Assembly (NCBI RefSeq): GCF_051251125.1
Contig: NZ_JBPCZL010000009.1
Length of the DNA: 64,000 nucleotides
Reading direction: 5' to 3' (one strand)
Source: Carnimonas bestiolae
GTDB taxonomy: Bacteria > Pseudomonadota > Gammaproteobacteria > Pseudomonadales > Halomonadaceae
Below, one piece after another: positions 27,339 through 37,119 of this stretch. Below the pieces are notes generated by a model that had not been told where the DNA came from, did not search any database, and worked only from the letters and a program-made list of their open reading frames with translations. The position numbers and the translations under genes were made by a program. Within the stretch, counting starts at the first letter, position 1. Every line of letters begins with the position of its first letter.

Positions 27339-28640
27339 CTATTGCTGCTCGCGGGCAATCGCACGATGCGCGATATCGGCACGGAATACCGCGCCTTCGA
27401 GGGTAATCTGCTCGACCCCTTGGTAGGCATTGGCGGCCGCCTCAGCGACGCTATTACCCAGCGCGGTCACGCACAGTACGCGACCGCCTGCCGAGACCAG
27501 TTGATCATCTGCCAGTGCGGTACCGGCCTGGAACACCTTGCAGCCAGTGTGCTCGGCAGCCTCGATGCCGCTGATTGGATCGCCCTTGCGGTAACTGCCG
27601 GGATAGCCACCCGCCGCCATTACCACGCCGACTGCCGGCTGGGAGTTCCAGTGGCACTCGACGCGATCAAGCTGACCGTCAACGGCAGCCTGCACCAGTT
27701 CCACCAGATCGCTGTCGAGTCGCAGCATGATGGGCTGCGTTTCTGGATCACCGAAACGCACGTTGTACTCAATCACCTTGGGGGCCCCTTCAGCATCAAT
27801 CATCAGGCCCGCATAGAGGAATCCACAAAAAGGCGTACCTTCCTGAGCCATGCCGCTCACGGTTGGCTCGATGACTTCGCGCAGAATACGGTTTTCTACT
27901 TCTGGCGTAACCACCGGCGCTGGCGAATAGGCCCCCATGCCGCCGGTATTGGGGCCTTTGTCACCGTTCAGCGCACGCTTGTGATCCTGACTGGTGGCCA
28001 TCGGCAAGATGTGCGTGCCATCAACCATGCAAATGAAGCTGGCTTCTTCGCCGTCGAGAAATTCCTCGATAACCACCCGCGCCCCCGCATCGCCGAAAGC
28101 GTTGTCTTCCAGCATGTGGCGAATGGCATCGCGCGCCTCTTGCTCGGTAGTGGCGACCACCACCCCCTTGCCTGCCGCCAGACCATCGGCCTTGATAACA
28201 ATGGGCGCAGCACGGCCCTGCTGAGACAGTCCATCGAGATAGGCGAGCGCTTCATCGATGCGAGTGAAGGTTTGGAAGTCGGCGGTGGGAATTGCGTGGC
28301 GTGCCAGAAATTCCTTGGTAAACGACTTGGAGCCTTCGAGCTGTGCAGCGGCTGCCGTCGGCCCAAAGATAGCCAGCCCATGCTGCTGGAAGCGGTCAAC
28401 CAGCCCCGCCACCAGCGGTGCTTCTGGCCCGACAATGGTCAGCGCGATCTGCTGTTCCTTGGCGAAGGCAACCAGCGCATCCTGATCATCCATCGAAAGC
28501 GCCACGTTGGTCAGTGCGGGATCCTGCGCCGTACCTGCATTACCGGGCAGCACAAATACCTCGGTTACCTTGGGAGACTGCGCAGCTTTCCATGCCAGCG
28601 CGTGTTCACGCCCGCCGTTACCGATGATCAACACGTTCAT
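27339..28640 (-). CDS. purD: phosphoribosylamine-glycine ligase
   Basis: PurD joins glycine to phosphoribosylamine with ATP, the second step of purine synthesis. The 433 residues give the full family length with an N-terminal GNGGREHALAW dinucleotide-like domain, a central ATP-grasp domain containing IKADGLAAGKGV and the RFGDPETQ metal-binding segment, and a C-terminal domain. No purH is next to it. The ATG at 28640 follows a GGAT sequence. Confidence 0.98.
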   Translation of the reverse strand: MNVLIIGNGGREHALAWKAAQSPKVTEVFVLPGNAGTAQDPALTNVALSMDDQDALVAFAKEQQIALTIVGPEAPLVAGLVDRFQQHGLAIFGPTAAAAQLEGSKSFTKEFLARHAIPTADFQTFTRIDEALAYLDGLSQQGRAAPIVIKADGLAAGKGVVVATTEQEARDAIRHMLEDNAFGDAGARVVIEEFLDGEEASFICMVDGTHILPMATSQDHKRALNGDKGPNTGGMGAYSPAPVVTPEVENRILREVIEPTVSGMAQEGTPFCGFLYAGLMIDAEGAPKVIEYNVRFGDPETQPIMLRLDSDLVELVQAAVDGQLDRVECHWNSQPAVGVVMAAGGYPGSYRKGDPISGIEAAEHTGCKVFQAGTALADDQLVSAGGRVLCVTALGNSVAEAAANAYQGVEQITLEGAVFRADIAHRAIAREQQ

Positions 28641-28853
28641 TGTATCCGTCCTATGTACCCGCTAACTCCATGAAGATTGCGCGCTCATGCATAACGATGC
28701 GAGGCGTCGCTGCGATGTGGCGTATTATGCCAGAAATTGCACGCTAGCCGAGTAGCCTGCGGCGGCTAGTTTGCATAACCGAAGGTTCCACCAGCCTCCA
28801 CGCCGATTTGGTATGCTAAGCCGCCTTATACGTTGCCGTTGCGCGAGTTCACC

Positions 28854-29582
28854 ATGAATCTGATTTTATTCTCCCCCACTGATACCTTCATCAGCAGCGA
28901 CGGTGAGTCACGAGTGCGCATTAGCGATACGCGTCGTCTTGCCCATCTGCACCAGGTACATCGTGCGCAGGAAGGCAAAACGTACCGCTTGGGCGAGCTC
29001 AATGGCGCTATTGGACGCGGCGAGTTGCTGTCGCTCACTGAACAGGCGGCGGAGTTCTCGTTTGTTGCTGAGCACCAGCCGCCCGCAGCGCTTGATGTAC
29101 ACGTGCTGCTAGCACTACCGCGGCCCCGCATGCTGGCGCGTAGTCTTGAAAACATGGCCGCGCTTGGGGTGAAGCGAATCACCTTGATTAACACCGCGCG
29201 CGTCGAGAAAAGCTTTTGGCAAAGCCCCGAGCTGCGTAAAGAGAAGATTACTCAGCATCTTCAGTTAGGGCTCGAACAGTGCTGCGATACCATCATGCCG
29301 CAGGTCGATAGCGCGCAACGTTTCAAGCCATTTGTCGAAGACCAACTGCCGGCCCTGTTGGCAGAACGCAGAGGGCTAGTCGCCGACCCAAGCGCCACGC
29401 TCCCCTGCCCACGCGGACTGCCCGCAGCAACGCCGCTGCTGCTCGCGATTGGCCCCGAGGGCGGTTTTATTGATTATGAGCTCACTCAATTGCAGCAGGC
29501 TGGCGTAGAGGGCATACAGCTAGGCCCCCGTATCCTGCGCGTTGAAACTGCCGTGGTCGCGCTGCTGGCACGCCTTTATTAG
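28854..29582 (+). CDS. rsmE: 16S rRNA (uracil1498-N3)-methyltransferase RsmE
   Basis: RsmE methylates U1498 of 16S rRNA. The 242-residue protein has an N-terminal PUA-like domain and a C-terminal SPOUT knot with AIGPEGGF and the terminal LGPRILRVETAVV segment. The ATG at 28854 is chosen over a frame start seven codons upstream because it begins the conserved domain. It is divergent from purD and followed by a long non-coding gap. Confidence 0.95.
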   Translation: MNLILFSPTDTFISSDGESRVRISDTRRLAHLHQVHRAQEGKTYRLGELNGAIGRGELLSLTEQAAEFSFVAEHQPPAALDVHVLLALPRPRMLARSLENMAALGVKRITLINTARVEKSFWQSPELRKEKITQHLQLGLEQCCDTIMPQVDSAQRFKPFVEDQLPALLAERRGLVADPSATLPCPRGLPAATPLLLAIGPEGGFIDYELTQLQQAGVEGIQLGPRILRVETAVVALLARLY

Positions 29583-30192
29583 CGTTGCCGGCGTCGTGCG
29601 GCGTCCAGTGACACTGTTTTTCAGCGCCCGTTGCCGCGTACTTTTCGGTAGCTCGGCCACTTTAGACATCTCAGCCATACGTGCGCCGCCGTGCCATTAA
29701 CTCTCCGCCCGAATATCAGCTACCTTCGCTGATTCAAGTGGCAATTAATTGATAAAAATGATATTTTTTTACCTCTAACAATTTCCGATTCCGGCAGTCA
29801 ACACGCCAGCAATCATTGCTACGCTTACAATGAACGCATGCTTGCTATCGGTAACGCCCGCCGGGCCAAATGCAACGTTTGACCTAACACACCTCCGTGC
29901 AGTGTGCCCGTAACGCCGAGTGCCTTCGCGCCTTGCGTGTCAGTATCAATAACACTGAGCCGGAGCTATCGCATAACAGATGGTTGTGTACGTTGTAACA
30001 ACCACCAGCAAGCAGTGCGCTGCTTGCCTTGACGGCGATTGATTCAGCCGAGCCGCGTTAGTCCAGCGACGTTTCTGTCTTTTGCGTCAACGGCATGTGT
30101 CGCGATCGCCGGTAAATTGCACCAGCGGATACCTGTTCGATGTACGCCGCTCGTGCCCTCAAGGTAGCTGTTCCTTTACTAAGAGAGCGTCG
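29583..30192 (+). other. long leader region before the mnh operon
   Basis: This 610-base stretch has no credible gene. It contains an AT-rich block near 29740-29780 that could carry a promoter, and two small inverted repeats: 29982-29987 with 29998-30003, and 30009-30015 with 30020-30026. The position suggests a regulated leader of the antiporter operon, but no known riboswitch is recognisable to me. Confidence 0.45.
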
Positions 30193-33027
30193 ATGTTACT
30201 GCCTTTCATTATTTTGCTCCCCCTTATTGGCAGCCTGGTGCCGGTACTGGCACGCGGTGCCAGACGCACTCGTATAGCGCTACTGACTGCGTTACTGCCG
30301 GCTGCGGCGCTCGCTATTACGGGCTGGCTGGGAGTACAGGTACTGAACGGTGAGATCCTTCACTTTGAGCTGCCGTGGGTACCCCAAATGGGGCTGGCGC
30401 TAGCGTTCCGCTTCGACGGACTATCACTACTCTTTACCTTGCTGATTCTTGGCATCGGTCTGCTGGTGATCGTTTACGCCCGCTATTACCTCGACGCCAA
30501 GGATTCGATGCCACGGTTTTATGGGTTTCTGATGCTGTTCATGACCTCCATGCTGGGGATTGTGACATCCGATAACCTGATGCTGCTGTGGTTTTTCTGG
30601 GAGCTCACCAGTGTGTCGTCGTTTCTGCTGATCAGCTTCTGGACCTGGTCGAGCAGCGCACGCAAAGGTGCCCGCATGGCGTTTGCGGTTACCGGCGCGG
30701 GCGGGCTATGCCTGCTGGCAAGTCTGATGCTAATGGGGCATATCGTCGGCAGCTTCAGTTTGGACACCGTGCTCCACTCGGGTGAAACGCTGCGCCAAAG
30801 CCCGCTCTATCCGCTAGTGCTGGTACTGCTGCTGCTTGGCGCCTTCACCAAATCGGCGCAGTTTCCCTTCCAGTTCTGGCTACCCCATGCGATGTCGGCC
30901 CCTACCCCGGTCAGCGCCTATCTACACTCGGCCACCATGGTAAAAGCCGGCATCTTCCTGCTGATTCGGCTATTCCCGGTAATGGGCGATACCGACGGCT
31001 GGTACTACATCATTACCCTGACCGGGTTGATCACCATGTTCTATGGTGCCTACATGGCGATGGTGCAGTACGACCTGAAAGGCCTATTGGCGTACTCCAC
31101 CATTAGCCACCTCGGCCTGATTACCATGCTGCTGGGGCTGGATACGCGGCTCTCGACGCTGGCGGCGGTATTCCACGTGGTCAACCACGCCATTTTCAAG
31201 GCATCGCTATTCATGGCCGTTGGGATTGTCGATCACGAATGTGGCACGCGTGATTCACGACGCTTGGGCGGATTGCGACGCTACATGCCGTATACGGCGG
31301 CACTGGCGACGGTGGCCGGCGCATCGATGGCCGGTGTTCCGCTGCTGAATGGCTTCATTTCGAAAGAAATGTTCCTGACCGAAACGCTGCAAATCCAGAG
31401 CCTTGGAGGCCTGTCGTGGCTAATTCCGGCCTTGGCGACGCTTGGCTCGGCACTTTCGGTTGCCTACTCGCTACGCTTGGTGGTGGATGTCTTCTATCGC
31501 GGCGAGCCGCGCTTTTTGCCCAAACAGCCGCACGAAGCACCGCGCCCGATGCGTCTGCCGATCGAGATACTGATCATCCTGTGTTTAGCGGTTGGCATGT
31601 TCCCCTCATTCACCGTGGGCGCGCTTTTGAATACCGCCATGAGCGTGGTTGCCACCGACGCCATGAGCGGGCAAAGCCTGGCGGTGTGGCACGGTGTCAA
31701 TCTGCCGCTAATGATGAGTGTGGCGGCAATGCTGCTGGGACTGATCATCTATTTGTTGCGCAATATTCTGCACTCCAGCTTTCGCCGCGACTTCCTTAAA
31801 ACGGATGCCAAGCTGGTGTTTGAGAAGGCGGTACAGTGCAGCACCGCCTTTGGCGAGCGTGTGCTCGACCGCATCGACAGCCGCTCGCTGCAGCAATATA
31901 TGCTGGCGATGATGACCATCATGCTGATCATGGCAACGCAAGGGTTGATTAAGATGCCCGGCCTGATGGGGCCTGTACCGCTGCAACCGATCGATCCTTT
32001 CGTGCTGGCAGGCGCGATTGCGCTGTGTATCGGCGCGATTGCAACGGTTAACTTCCAGCGCTTTAGGCTGGTCGCGCTGATTTGCCTGTCGATTACCGAG
32101 CTGATGGTAGCGCTGGCATTTCTGAAGTTCTCGTCACCCGATCTTGCCCTCACCCAGCTGGTGGTGGCGCCGGTTACGCTGATTCTGATGCTGCTGACAC
32201 TTTTCTTCCTGCCGCAGCAAACGCCTCGGGCATCGAGCGGCATTCGCATTTTGCGCGATCTGGTGCTGGCGGCGGCGGTTGGTACCGTCATCGCCAGTCT
32301 GAACTTCGCCGTATTGACTGACCACTACGACTCCATCGGCAAGTTCTTCACCGATAACGCGGTGTCGGGTGCGGGCGGCCACAACGTGGTGAACGTTATT
32401 CTAGTCGACTTCCGAGGCTTCGATACGCTGGGTGAAATTACGGTGCTGGCGATTACGGCGCTCGGCGTGCTGAAGTTGCTTAACCGCATGAAGCTGTTTG
32501 TGCCGACGACCAGCGCTGAAAACCGCCCGTGGGCGCCGGAATACTTCCCGACCATCTTCGGCTCGGTAGCGCAGGTAGTGTTACCGCTGGCGCTGATGGT
32601 GGCGTTCTATTTCTTCATTCGCGGCCACAATTTACCCGGCGGCGGCTTTATCGGCGGGCTGGTGGCAGCTTCTGCACTGATCATGATGTATACCGCACGC
32701 GGGGTCGAATGGACCATGCGGCGTCTGCGCATCGACTTCCAGCGCTTGATTGCCGTTGGGCTATTGATTGCCTGGCTGACCAGCGCTGCGCCACTGCTAT
32801 TTGGCCACAACTTCCTGACCACCTGGTTCGATCACTTCGATATACCGCTGATCGGCTCTCTCGAAATTGCCTCGGCACTGGCCTTTGATCTTGGGGTGTT
32901 CCTGACGGTATTGGGCGCAACGATGATGATTCTTGCCAACCTTGGGCGTCTTGCCACTCCCTATAGTCCCGCCCGCGAGCACCGTCAGATCGACGGCGCG
33001 AAGTCGGCCAAGAAGGAGATGCGCTGA
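30193..33027 (+). CDS. mnhA: Na+(K+)/H+ antiporter subunit A, MnhA/MrpA fused to MnhB
   Basis: This is the largest subunit of a multi-subunit cation/proton antiporter related to complex I. The 944-residue protein has about twenty membrane segments. Residues 1-480 form the NuoL-like proton channel, with WELTSVSSFLLI and the FPFQFWLPHAMSAPTPVSAYLHSATMVK-type block (both broken here by context). The end from about residue 790 is an MnhB-like domain with LPGGGFIGGLV. Separate mnhA and mnhB genes exist in Firmicutes; the fusion is normal for proteobacteria. I start at the ATG at 30193, since the 37 codons upstream are not membrane-like. The next gene begins two bases after the stop codon. Confidence 0.95.
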   Translation: MLLPFIILLPLIGSLVPVLARGARRTRIALLTALLPAAALAITGWLGVQVLNGEILHFELPWVPQMGLALAFRFDGLSLLFTLLILGIGLLVIVYARYYLDAKDSMPRFYGFLMLFMTSMLGIVTSDNLMLLWFFWELTSVSSFLLISFWTWSSSARKGARMAFAVTGAGGLCLLASLMLMGHIVGSFSLDTVLHSGETLRQSPLYPLVLVLLLLGAFTKSAQFPFQFWLPHAMSAPTPVSAYLHSATMVKAGIFLLIRLFPVMGDTDGWYYIITLTGLITMFYGAYMAMVQYDLKGLLAYSTISHLGLITMLLGLDTRLSTLAAVFHVVNHAIFKASLFMAVGIVDHECGTRDSRRLGGLRRYMPYTAALATVAGASMAGVPLLNGFISKEMFLTETLQIQSLGGLSWLIPALATLGSALSVAYSLRLVVDVFYRGEPRFLPKQPHEAPRPMRLPIEILIILCLAVGMFPSFTVGALLNTAMSVVATDAMSGQSLAVWHGVNLPLMMSVAAMLLGLIIYLLRNILHSSFRRDFLKTDAKLVFEKAVQCSTAFGERVLDRIDSRSLQQYMLAMMTIMLIMATQGLIKMPGLMGPVPLQPIDPFVLAGAIALCIGAIATVNFQRFRLVALICLSITELMVALAFLKFSSPDLALTQLVVAPVTLILMLLTLFFLPQQTPRASSGIRILRDLVLAAAVGTVIASLNFAVLTDHYDSIGKFFTDNAVSGAGGHNVVNVILVDFRGFDTLGEITVLAITALGVLKLLNRMKLFVPTTSAENRPWAPEYFPTIFGSVAQVVLPLALMVAFYFFIRGHNLPGGGFIGGLVAASALIMMYTARGVEWTMRRLRIDFQRLIAVGLLIAWLTSAAPLLFGHNFLTTWFDHFDIPLIGSLEIASALAFDLGVFLTVLGATMMILANLGRLATPYSPAREHRQIDGAKSAKKEMR

Positions 33028-33028
33028 T

Positions 33029-33415
33029 ATGGAAGCGATATTTTCAGCCACCATCGGCATTTTGACCGCCTGCGGCATATTCATGATGCTAAGAGGCAGA
33101 ACCCTGCCCATTGTGCTTGGGATGAGTCTGCTCACCTTTGCGACCAACCTGTTTCTGTTTTCAATGGGGCGTCTGCACATCGGTGCCGACGGACTGGTAG
33201 GCAGTAAGCTTGGCGCGATTGATCCCGTACCTTCGGCGTTGGTATTGACCGCAATAGTGATTGGCTTCGCGATGACCGCCTTCGTGATGATTCTCGCCAT
33301 TCGCGCGCGTGCTGACCTGGGTAGCGATCACATCAACGGCAGTCGCCGCAAATCGCGTCACGATCACCGCTCTGATCCGCTTGAGCTCGACGAATCACGA
33401 GGCGGCAAACGATGA
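33029..33415 (+). CDS. mnhC: antiporter subunit C (MnhC/MrpC)
   Basis: The 128-residue membrane protein is homologous to NuoK. Three membrane segments are visible in the first 90 residues, followed by a charged cytoplasmic tail. AAGGAG ends shortly before the ATG at 33029, one base after the mnhA stop. It overlaps mnhD by four bases (ATGA). Confidence 0.95.
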   Translation: MEAIFSATIGILTACGIFMMLRGRTLPIVLGMSLLTFATNLFLFSMGRLHIGADGLVGSKLGAIDPVPSALVLTAIVIGFAMTAFVMILAIRARADLGSDHINGSRRKSRHDHRSDPLELDESRGGKR

Positions 33416-34938
33416 TGCATCATTTGGTTATAGCGCCGATTGCGCTACCCATGCTGTTCGCCTGCCTGCTGATGCTTGAGCGCAGCGTGCTACCCCATCG
33501 CCGTCGCGTACTGGCGCTGATTGGCACCACCCTGCAGTTGCTGGTAGCGGTAGCGCTGTTGTGGATGACGCGCGATGGCACCATCTGGACCTATCAATTA
33601 GGCGAGTGGCAGCCGCCGTTTGGGATCGTGCTAGTGCTCGATCGCCTGGCCGCCTACATGGTAACGATCTCGACCCTGCTTGGCGCAGCGGCAATGCTCT
33701 ATGCCTCTAATGGCCAGGATGCCAAGGGCACCAACTTCCACGCCCTGTTCCAATTCCAGCTGATGGGCATCAACGGGGCCTTCCTGACCGGCGATTTGTT
33801 CAACCTATTCGTCTTCTTCGAAATTCTGCTGATCGCCTCTTATGCGCTGTTGCTGCACTCTGGCGGAAGAAAGAGAACGCTGGCAGGTATGCACTACGTC
33901 ATTCTTAACGTGGCGGCATCGTCATTCTTCTTGATTGCGGCCGGTACGCTTTACGGCACGCTCGGCACGCTCAACATGGGGGATTTAGCCGTCAAGGTAG
34001 CTCACGTGAGCGAACGCCAGCAGGGGCTGGTCGAGGCTGCCGCGCTGATGCTGATGGCAGTGTTTTTGTTGAAAACGGCCATTCTGCCACTGCATTTTTG
34101 GCTGCCGCGCGCCTACGCAGCCGCGCCTGGCTCGGTGGCGGTCATTTTCGCCATCATGACCAAGGTAGGTGTCTACTCTCTGCTGCGCGTGTACACGCTG
34201 ATCTTCGGCGATCAGGCCGGCAATATTGCCTACTTTGCTCACCAGTGGCTGTGGTGCGGGGGCATCGCCACCATCGCGGTAGGTGCATTAGGCGTTTTCT
34301 CAAGCCCCGATCTGCGTATTCAGATCAGCTATCTAACACTGGTATCAGTGGGCACCATGGTTGCCGCGCTGGGTATGGGCACTGTCGATAGCTACAGCGC
34401 GGTGCTGTTTTATTTGCCGCACACCACCTTTATTACCGCAGGGCTTTATCTGGTCGCAGAAGCCATCGGTCGCCAGCGCGGTCGTGCAGGTACCCGCATC
34501 GTCAAAAGCCGACAGCTGCGTCAGCCCTACCTGCTGGGAACCCTCTATTTCGTAGGCACGCTGGCCATTCTTGGCATCCCGCCCTTCTCTGGGTCGATTG
34601 CCAAGGTAATGATCCTGACCACCGCCCAAGGCACTCAGGCCGCCTGGTTGTGGGCGATGGTGCTGCTATCAACACTGCTCGGTTTGATTAGTATGTCGCG
34701 CGCCGGCACCACTATCTTCTGGCGTGCGGGAGAAGATGCCTCTACGCGCGGCGCGCTGCTTAACTGGCGCACCGGTGGCGCGGCCATTGCGCTGCTGAGT
34801 GTCGCGCTGCTGGTCCCGTTGTTTGCCTACCCGCTGAGCGGCTTCACACACGATATCGTGGCCCAGCTGGCTGCGCCCGGTGACTACGTGCAGGCTGTTT
34901 TGGGACAGGCACCCAACCTTGGGGAGTCAGTACAATGA
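33412..34938 (+). CDS. mnhD: antiporter subunit D (MnhD/MrpD)
   Basis: The 508-residue membrane protein belongs to the NuoM/NuoN family and is thought to form a proton channel. About fourteen membrane segments are visible, along with the conserved FVFFEILLIASYALL segment carrying the key Glu near residue 140 and the KTAILPLHFWLPRAYAAAP block near residue 220. Translation is coupled to mnhC and mnhE by four-base overlaps on both sides. Confidence 0.96.
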   Translation: MMHHLVIAPIALPMLFACLLMLERSVLPHRRRVLALIGTTLQLLVAVALLWMTRDGTIWTYQLGEWQPPFGIVLVLDRLAAYMVTISTLLGAAAMLYASNGQDAKGTNFHALFQFQLMGINGAFLTGDLFNLFVFFEILLIASYALLLHSGGRKRTLAGMHYVILNVAASSFFLIAAGTLYGTLGTLNMGDLAVKVAHVSERQQGLVEAAALMLMAVFLLKTAILPLHFWLPRAYAAAPGSVAVIFAIMTKVGVYSLLRVYTLIFGDQAGNIAYFAHQWLWCGGIATIAVGALGVFSSPDLRIQISYLTLVSVGTMVAALGMGTVDSYSAVLFYLPHTTFITAGLYLVAEAIGRQRGRAGTRIVKSRQLRQPYLLGTLYFVGTLAILGIPPFSGSIAKVMILTTAQGTQAAWLWAMVLLSTLLGLISMSRAGTTIFWRAGEDASTRGALLNWRTGGAAIALLSVALLVPLFAYPLSGFTHDIVAQLAAPGDYVQAVLGQAPNLGESVQ

Positions 34939-35432
34939 AACGCTTCTTCGGATGGCTGATTACCCACCCGTTCATCTCAAGCCTGGTGTTCGTGATGTGG
35001 GTGCTAATGAACACCTTGAGCGTCGGCAACACGGTCATGGCACTGGTCGTCGCGCTGCTGATTCCCAAGCTGATAGATGGCTTTTGGGTGCCACAGCCGA
35101 AGCTGCACAAGCCGTGGAAGCTGGTGATGTTTCTGATTCACGTGATCTACGACATCGTGGAAGCCAATATTCAGGTCGCCAAGAATATCTGGCTGCCCAA
35201 GCATGCGCCGCGCCCTGCCTTCATTTTCTACCCGCTGGCGATGCAAGAGTCCTTCCCGATCACGCTATTAACCAGCACCATCTCGCTGTCACCTGGCACC
35301 TTATCGGCGCACCTAAGGCCCCACGATAATACCCTGCTGATTCATGCGCTGGATGTAGAAGATCCTGACCAGCTGGTTAATTTCATTTACGAGCGCTACG
35401 AACGCCCGCTCAAGGAGATTTTCGGATGCTGA
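34935..35432 (+). CDS. mnhE: antiporter subunit E (MnhE/MrpE)
   Basis: The 165-residue protein has two hydrophobic segments near the N-terminus and the conserved TLLTSTISLSPGT motif near residue 114, typical of MnhE. It overlaps mnhD by four bases and mnhF by seven, as in other Mnh operons. Confidence 0.94.
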   Translation: MKRFFGWLITHPFISSLVFVMWVLMNTLSVGNTVMALVVALLIPKLIDGFWVPQPKLHKPWKLVMFLIHVIYDIVEANIQVAKNIWLPKHAPRPAFIFYPLAMQESFPITLLTSTISLSPGTLSAHLRPHDNTLLIHALDVEDPDQLVNFIYERYERPLKEIFGC

Positions 35433-35713
35433 TTCAATATCCGATCATTCATATTGCAGTGTGGATTGCCGCCCTGCTGTTCAGCGTGGCGGTGTGCCTG
35501 AATATCTTCCGCGTGCTGGTCGGCCCGAGTCTGCCTGATCGTATCTCGGCACTGGATACGCTAAGCGTCAATGCGATTGGGCTTATCCTGTTGATCGGGA
35601 TAGGCACCGGCAGCCGCTATGGATTTGAAGCTGGGCTACTGATTGCGCTGTTCAGCTTTCTAACCACCGCAGCGCTGTGCAAATACTTGCTGCGCGGCAT
35701 GATTATCGAATAA
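35426..35713 (+). CDS. mnhF: antiporter subunit F (MnhF/MrpF)
   Basis: The 95-residue protein has three membrane segments and the conserved VGPSLPDRISALDTL motif near residue 31, with the Asp required in homologues. It overlaps the end of mnhE and is followed by mnhG after a 14-base gap. Confidence 0.94.
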   Translation: MLIQYPIIHIAVWIAALLFSVAVCLNIFRVLVGPSLPDRISALDTLSVNAIGLILLIGIGTGSRYGFEAGLLIALFSFLTTAALCKYLLRGMIIE

Positions 35714-35727
35714 CAGGGGGCCAGACT

Positions 35728-36084
35728 ATGTGGCAACTCATCATTGAGAGCGTTATCGCCCTGCTGCTGGTGGTTGGCGGCTTGGCTGCCGTGACCGGAG
35801 CCGTGGGCATGCTGCGTTTTAACGACTTCTATATGCGTATGCACGGCCCGGCGATGAGTTCTACCGTGGGCGTCGGTGCCATTATTCTCGCATCCATCGG
35901 GTTCTTCTGGTTCCACACCCATACCTTCAGCGCTCAAGAGCTGATTCTCATGGTGCTATTGATGGTGACCACCCCTATCAGCGCACACTTGCTAACCATG
36001 AGCGCGATGCACATGAAACTGCCCCGGCAATCCAATACTCAGGGTGGTCCCTTCGAAATCAACGAACAGATCGACCAAGATTAA
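35728..36084 (+). CDS. mnhG: antiporter subunit G (MnhG/MrpG)
   Basis: The 118-residue membrane protein has three hydrophobic segments and the conserved GMLRFNDFYMRMHGPAMSSTVG motif (in part) near residue 28. The ATG at 35728 follows AGGGGG. It is the last gene of the operon, and a terminator lies about 90 bases downstream. Confidence 0.94.
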   Translation: MWQLIIESVIALLLVVGGLAAVTGAVGMLRFNDFYMRMHGPAMSSTVGVGAIILASIGFFWFHTHTFSAQELILMVLLMVTTPISAHLLTMSAMHMKLPRQSNTQGGPFEINEQIDQD

Positions 36085-36170
36085 CGCTATAGCGGCGTTG
36101 GCGTACTGACAGCGACGAAGCCGCTGCGCCAATACGCTGAATGATTTATCGCCCTCCTGCACCAATAAAA

Positions 36171-36196
36171 AATGCGCCATCGCTGGCGCATTTTGT
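36171..36196 (+). terminator. terminator of the mnh operon
   Basis: A perfect 9-base stem (36171-36179 with 36184-36192) with loop TCGC ends in a short T-rich tail. A-residues before the stem could also serve the convergent Hint gene on the minus strand. Confidence 0.85.
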
Positions 36197-36249
36197 TCAT
36201 GCGTCTTACCACGTGCTGATCTCTCACATTAATGCAAAGCCGGGGTGGC

Positions 36250-37119
36250 TCAGCACGCCACCGCGACTTCGTTTTGAGCAATACGCTCGAGCTGCTCTTT
36301 AATGGCGACCAGCAGATGCTCGTCTTTGTCGCCAGGACGTACCACCTTGAAGCCCGGACGCGGCGAACGACCTGTAATACTTTGCCAATTCTCGGCCAGC
36401 TTGGCGGGATCAGCATTGATGAAGCGACCGCGCGTGTTGCCATTGTCGCTGAACGATTCGGAGAACATGCCGCTAGTGGCAATCATGTCGTAGGTATCGA
36501 ATTCGACGTGATAATAGGTAACCCGCTCGACGAAGTCGTCCTGATAAATGGTGCTGCCGTTCACCAGATCCATCGCGCGCACCAGCACTCCATTGATGTG
36601 CACGTGGTGCCAAGCGGATACCGCCACTTCGCGGCTGGGAATGCCATTGCCCAGCGCACCCGGAAGAATGTGAACCGGATAACTTTTGCGCTTCTGCTCA
36701 TCAGAAAAATCAGCCGAGAATTTTGCTGGCTGTATACCTAGCCAAATGACTTTTCTCACGCCAGACAGCGTGGTCACTTCGTCACCCTCTTTCAATGTTT
36801 CGACCTTTACTTCTCCGCCGGGAGTAGAGATCAAGGTACCTTCAGTAAAACAGGTGACTTTACCGTCTGAGTCCTCGAGCCATTTATCCCCAAAGGCTTT
36901 CTCTAACTTGGTTGTAAAGTTACTGGATAACACACTGTTAGTATCGTGCAGCGTATAGTAAGCGTATCGATCACCGCCCTCTGAGGTAAAGAAATCTACT
37001 GCTCCGACGATACCATCAGTGAGCTTATCTTCAGCCCAGCTCAGCGGTTTGAAAAATGAATAATCGGAGAACTGGGGGACTTCGAATCCATGTCCGAAGA
37101 GACTGACTTTGTACGACAT
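36250..37119 (-). CDS. orphan protein with Hint (hedgehog/intein-type) domain
   Basis: The 289-residue protein has an N-terminal part of 89 residues unlike anything I recognise, then a Hint-type domain beginning at C90 with CFTEGTLISTPGGEVKVETLKEGD-like sequence (given in part), a VSAWHHVHINGVLVRAMDLVNG segment near residue 170, and a charged tail ending in Cys. Hint domains of this group self-process at the N-terminal Cys, so cleavage before C90 is possible. No signal peptide is visible. GAGG lies eight bases before the ATG. The upstream DNA is strikingly AT-rich, which suggests recent acquisition. No partner gene can be identified. Confidence 0.75.
   Translation of the reverse strand: MSYKVSLFGHGFEVPQFSDYSFFKPLSWAEDKLTDGIVGAVDFFTSEGGDRYAYYTLHDTNSVLSSNFTTKLEKAFGDKWLEDSDGKVTCFTEGTLISTPGGEVKVETLKEGDEVTTLSGVRKVIWLGIQPAKFSADFSDEQKRKSYPVHILPGALGNGIPSREVAVSAWHHVHINGVLVRAMDLVNGSTIYQDDFVERVTYYHVEFDTYDMIATSGMFSESFSDNGNTRGRFINADPAKLAENWQSITGRSPRPGFKVVRPGDKDEHLLVAIKEQLERIAQNEVAVAC

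Noticed and set aside
27342..28673. A 443-codon open frame on the plus strand
   Set aside because: It is the mirror frame of purD, which is beyond doubt on the other strand.
30082..30192. A 37-codon N-terminal extension of MnhA
   Set aside because: The added residues are polar and Cys/Arg rich, unlike the membrane start of MnhA, and the ATG at 30193 begins the conserved sequence.
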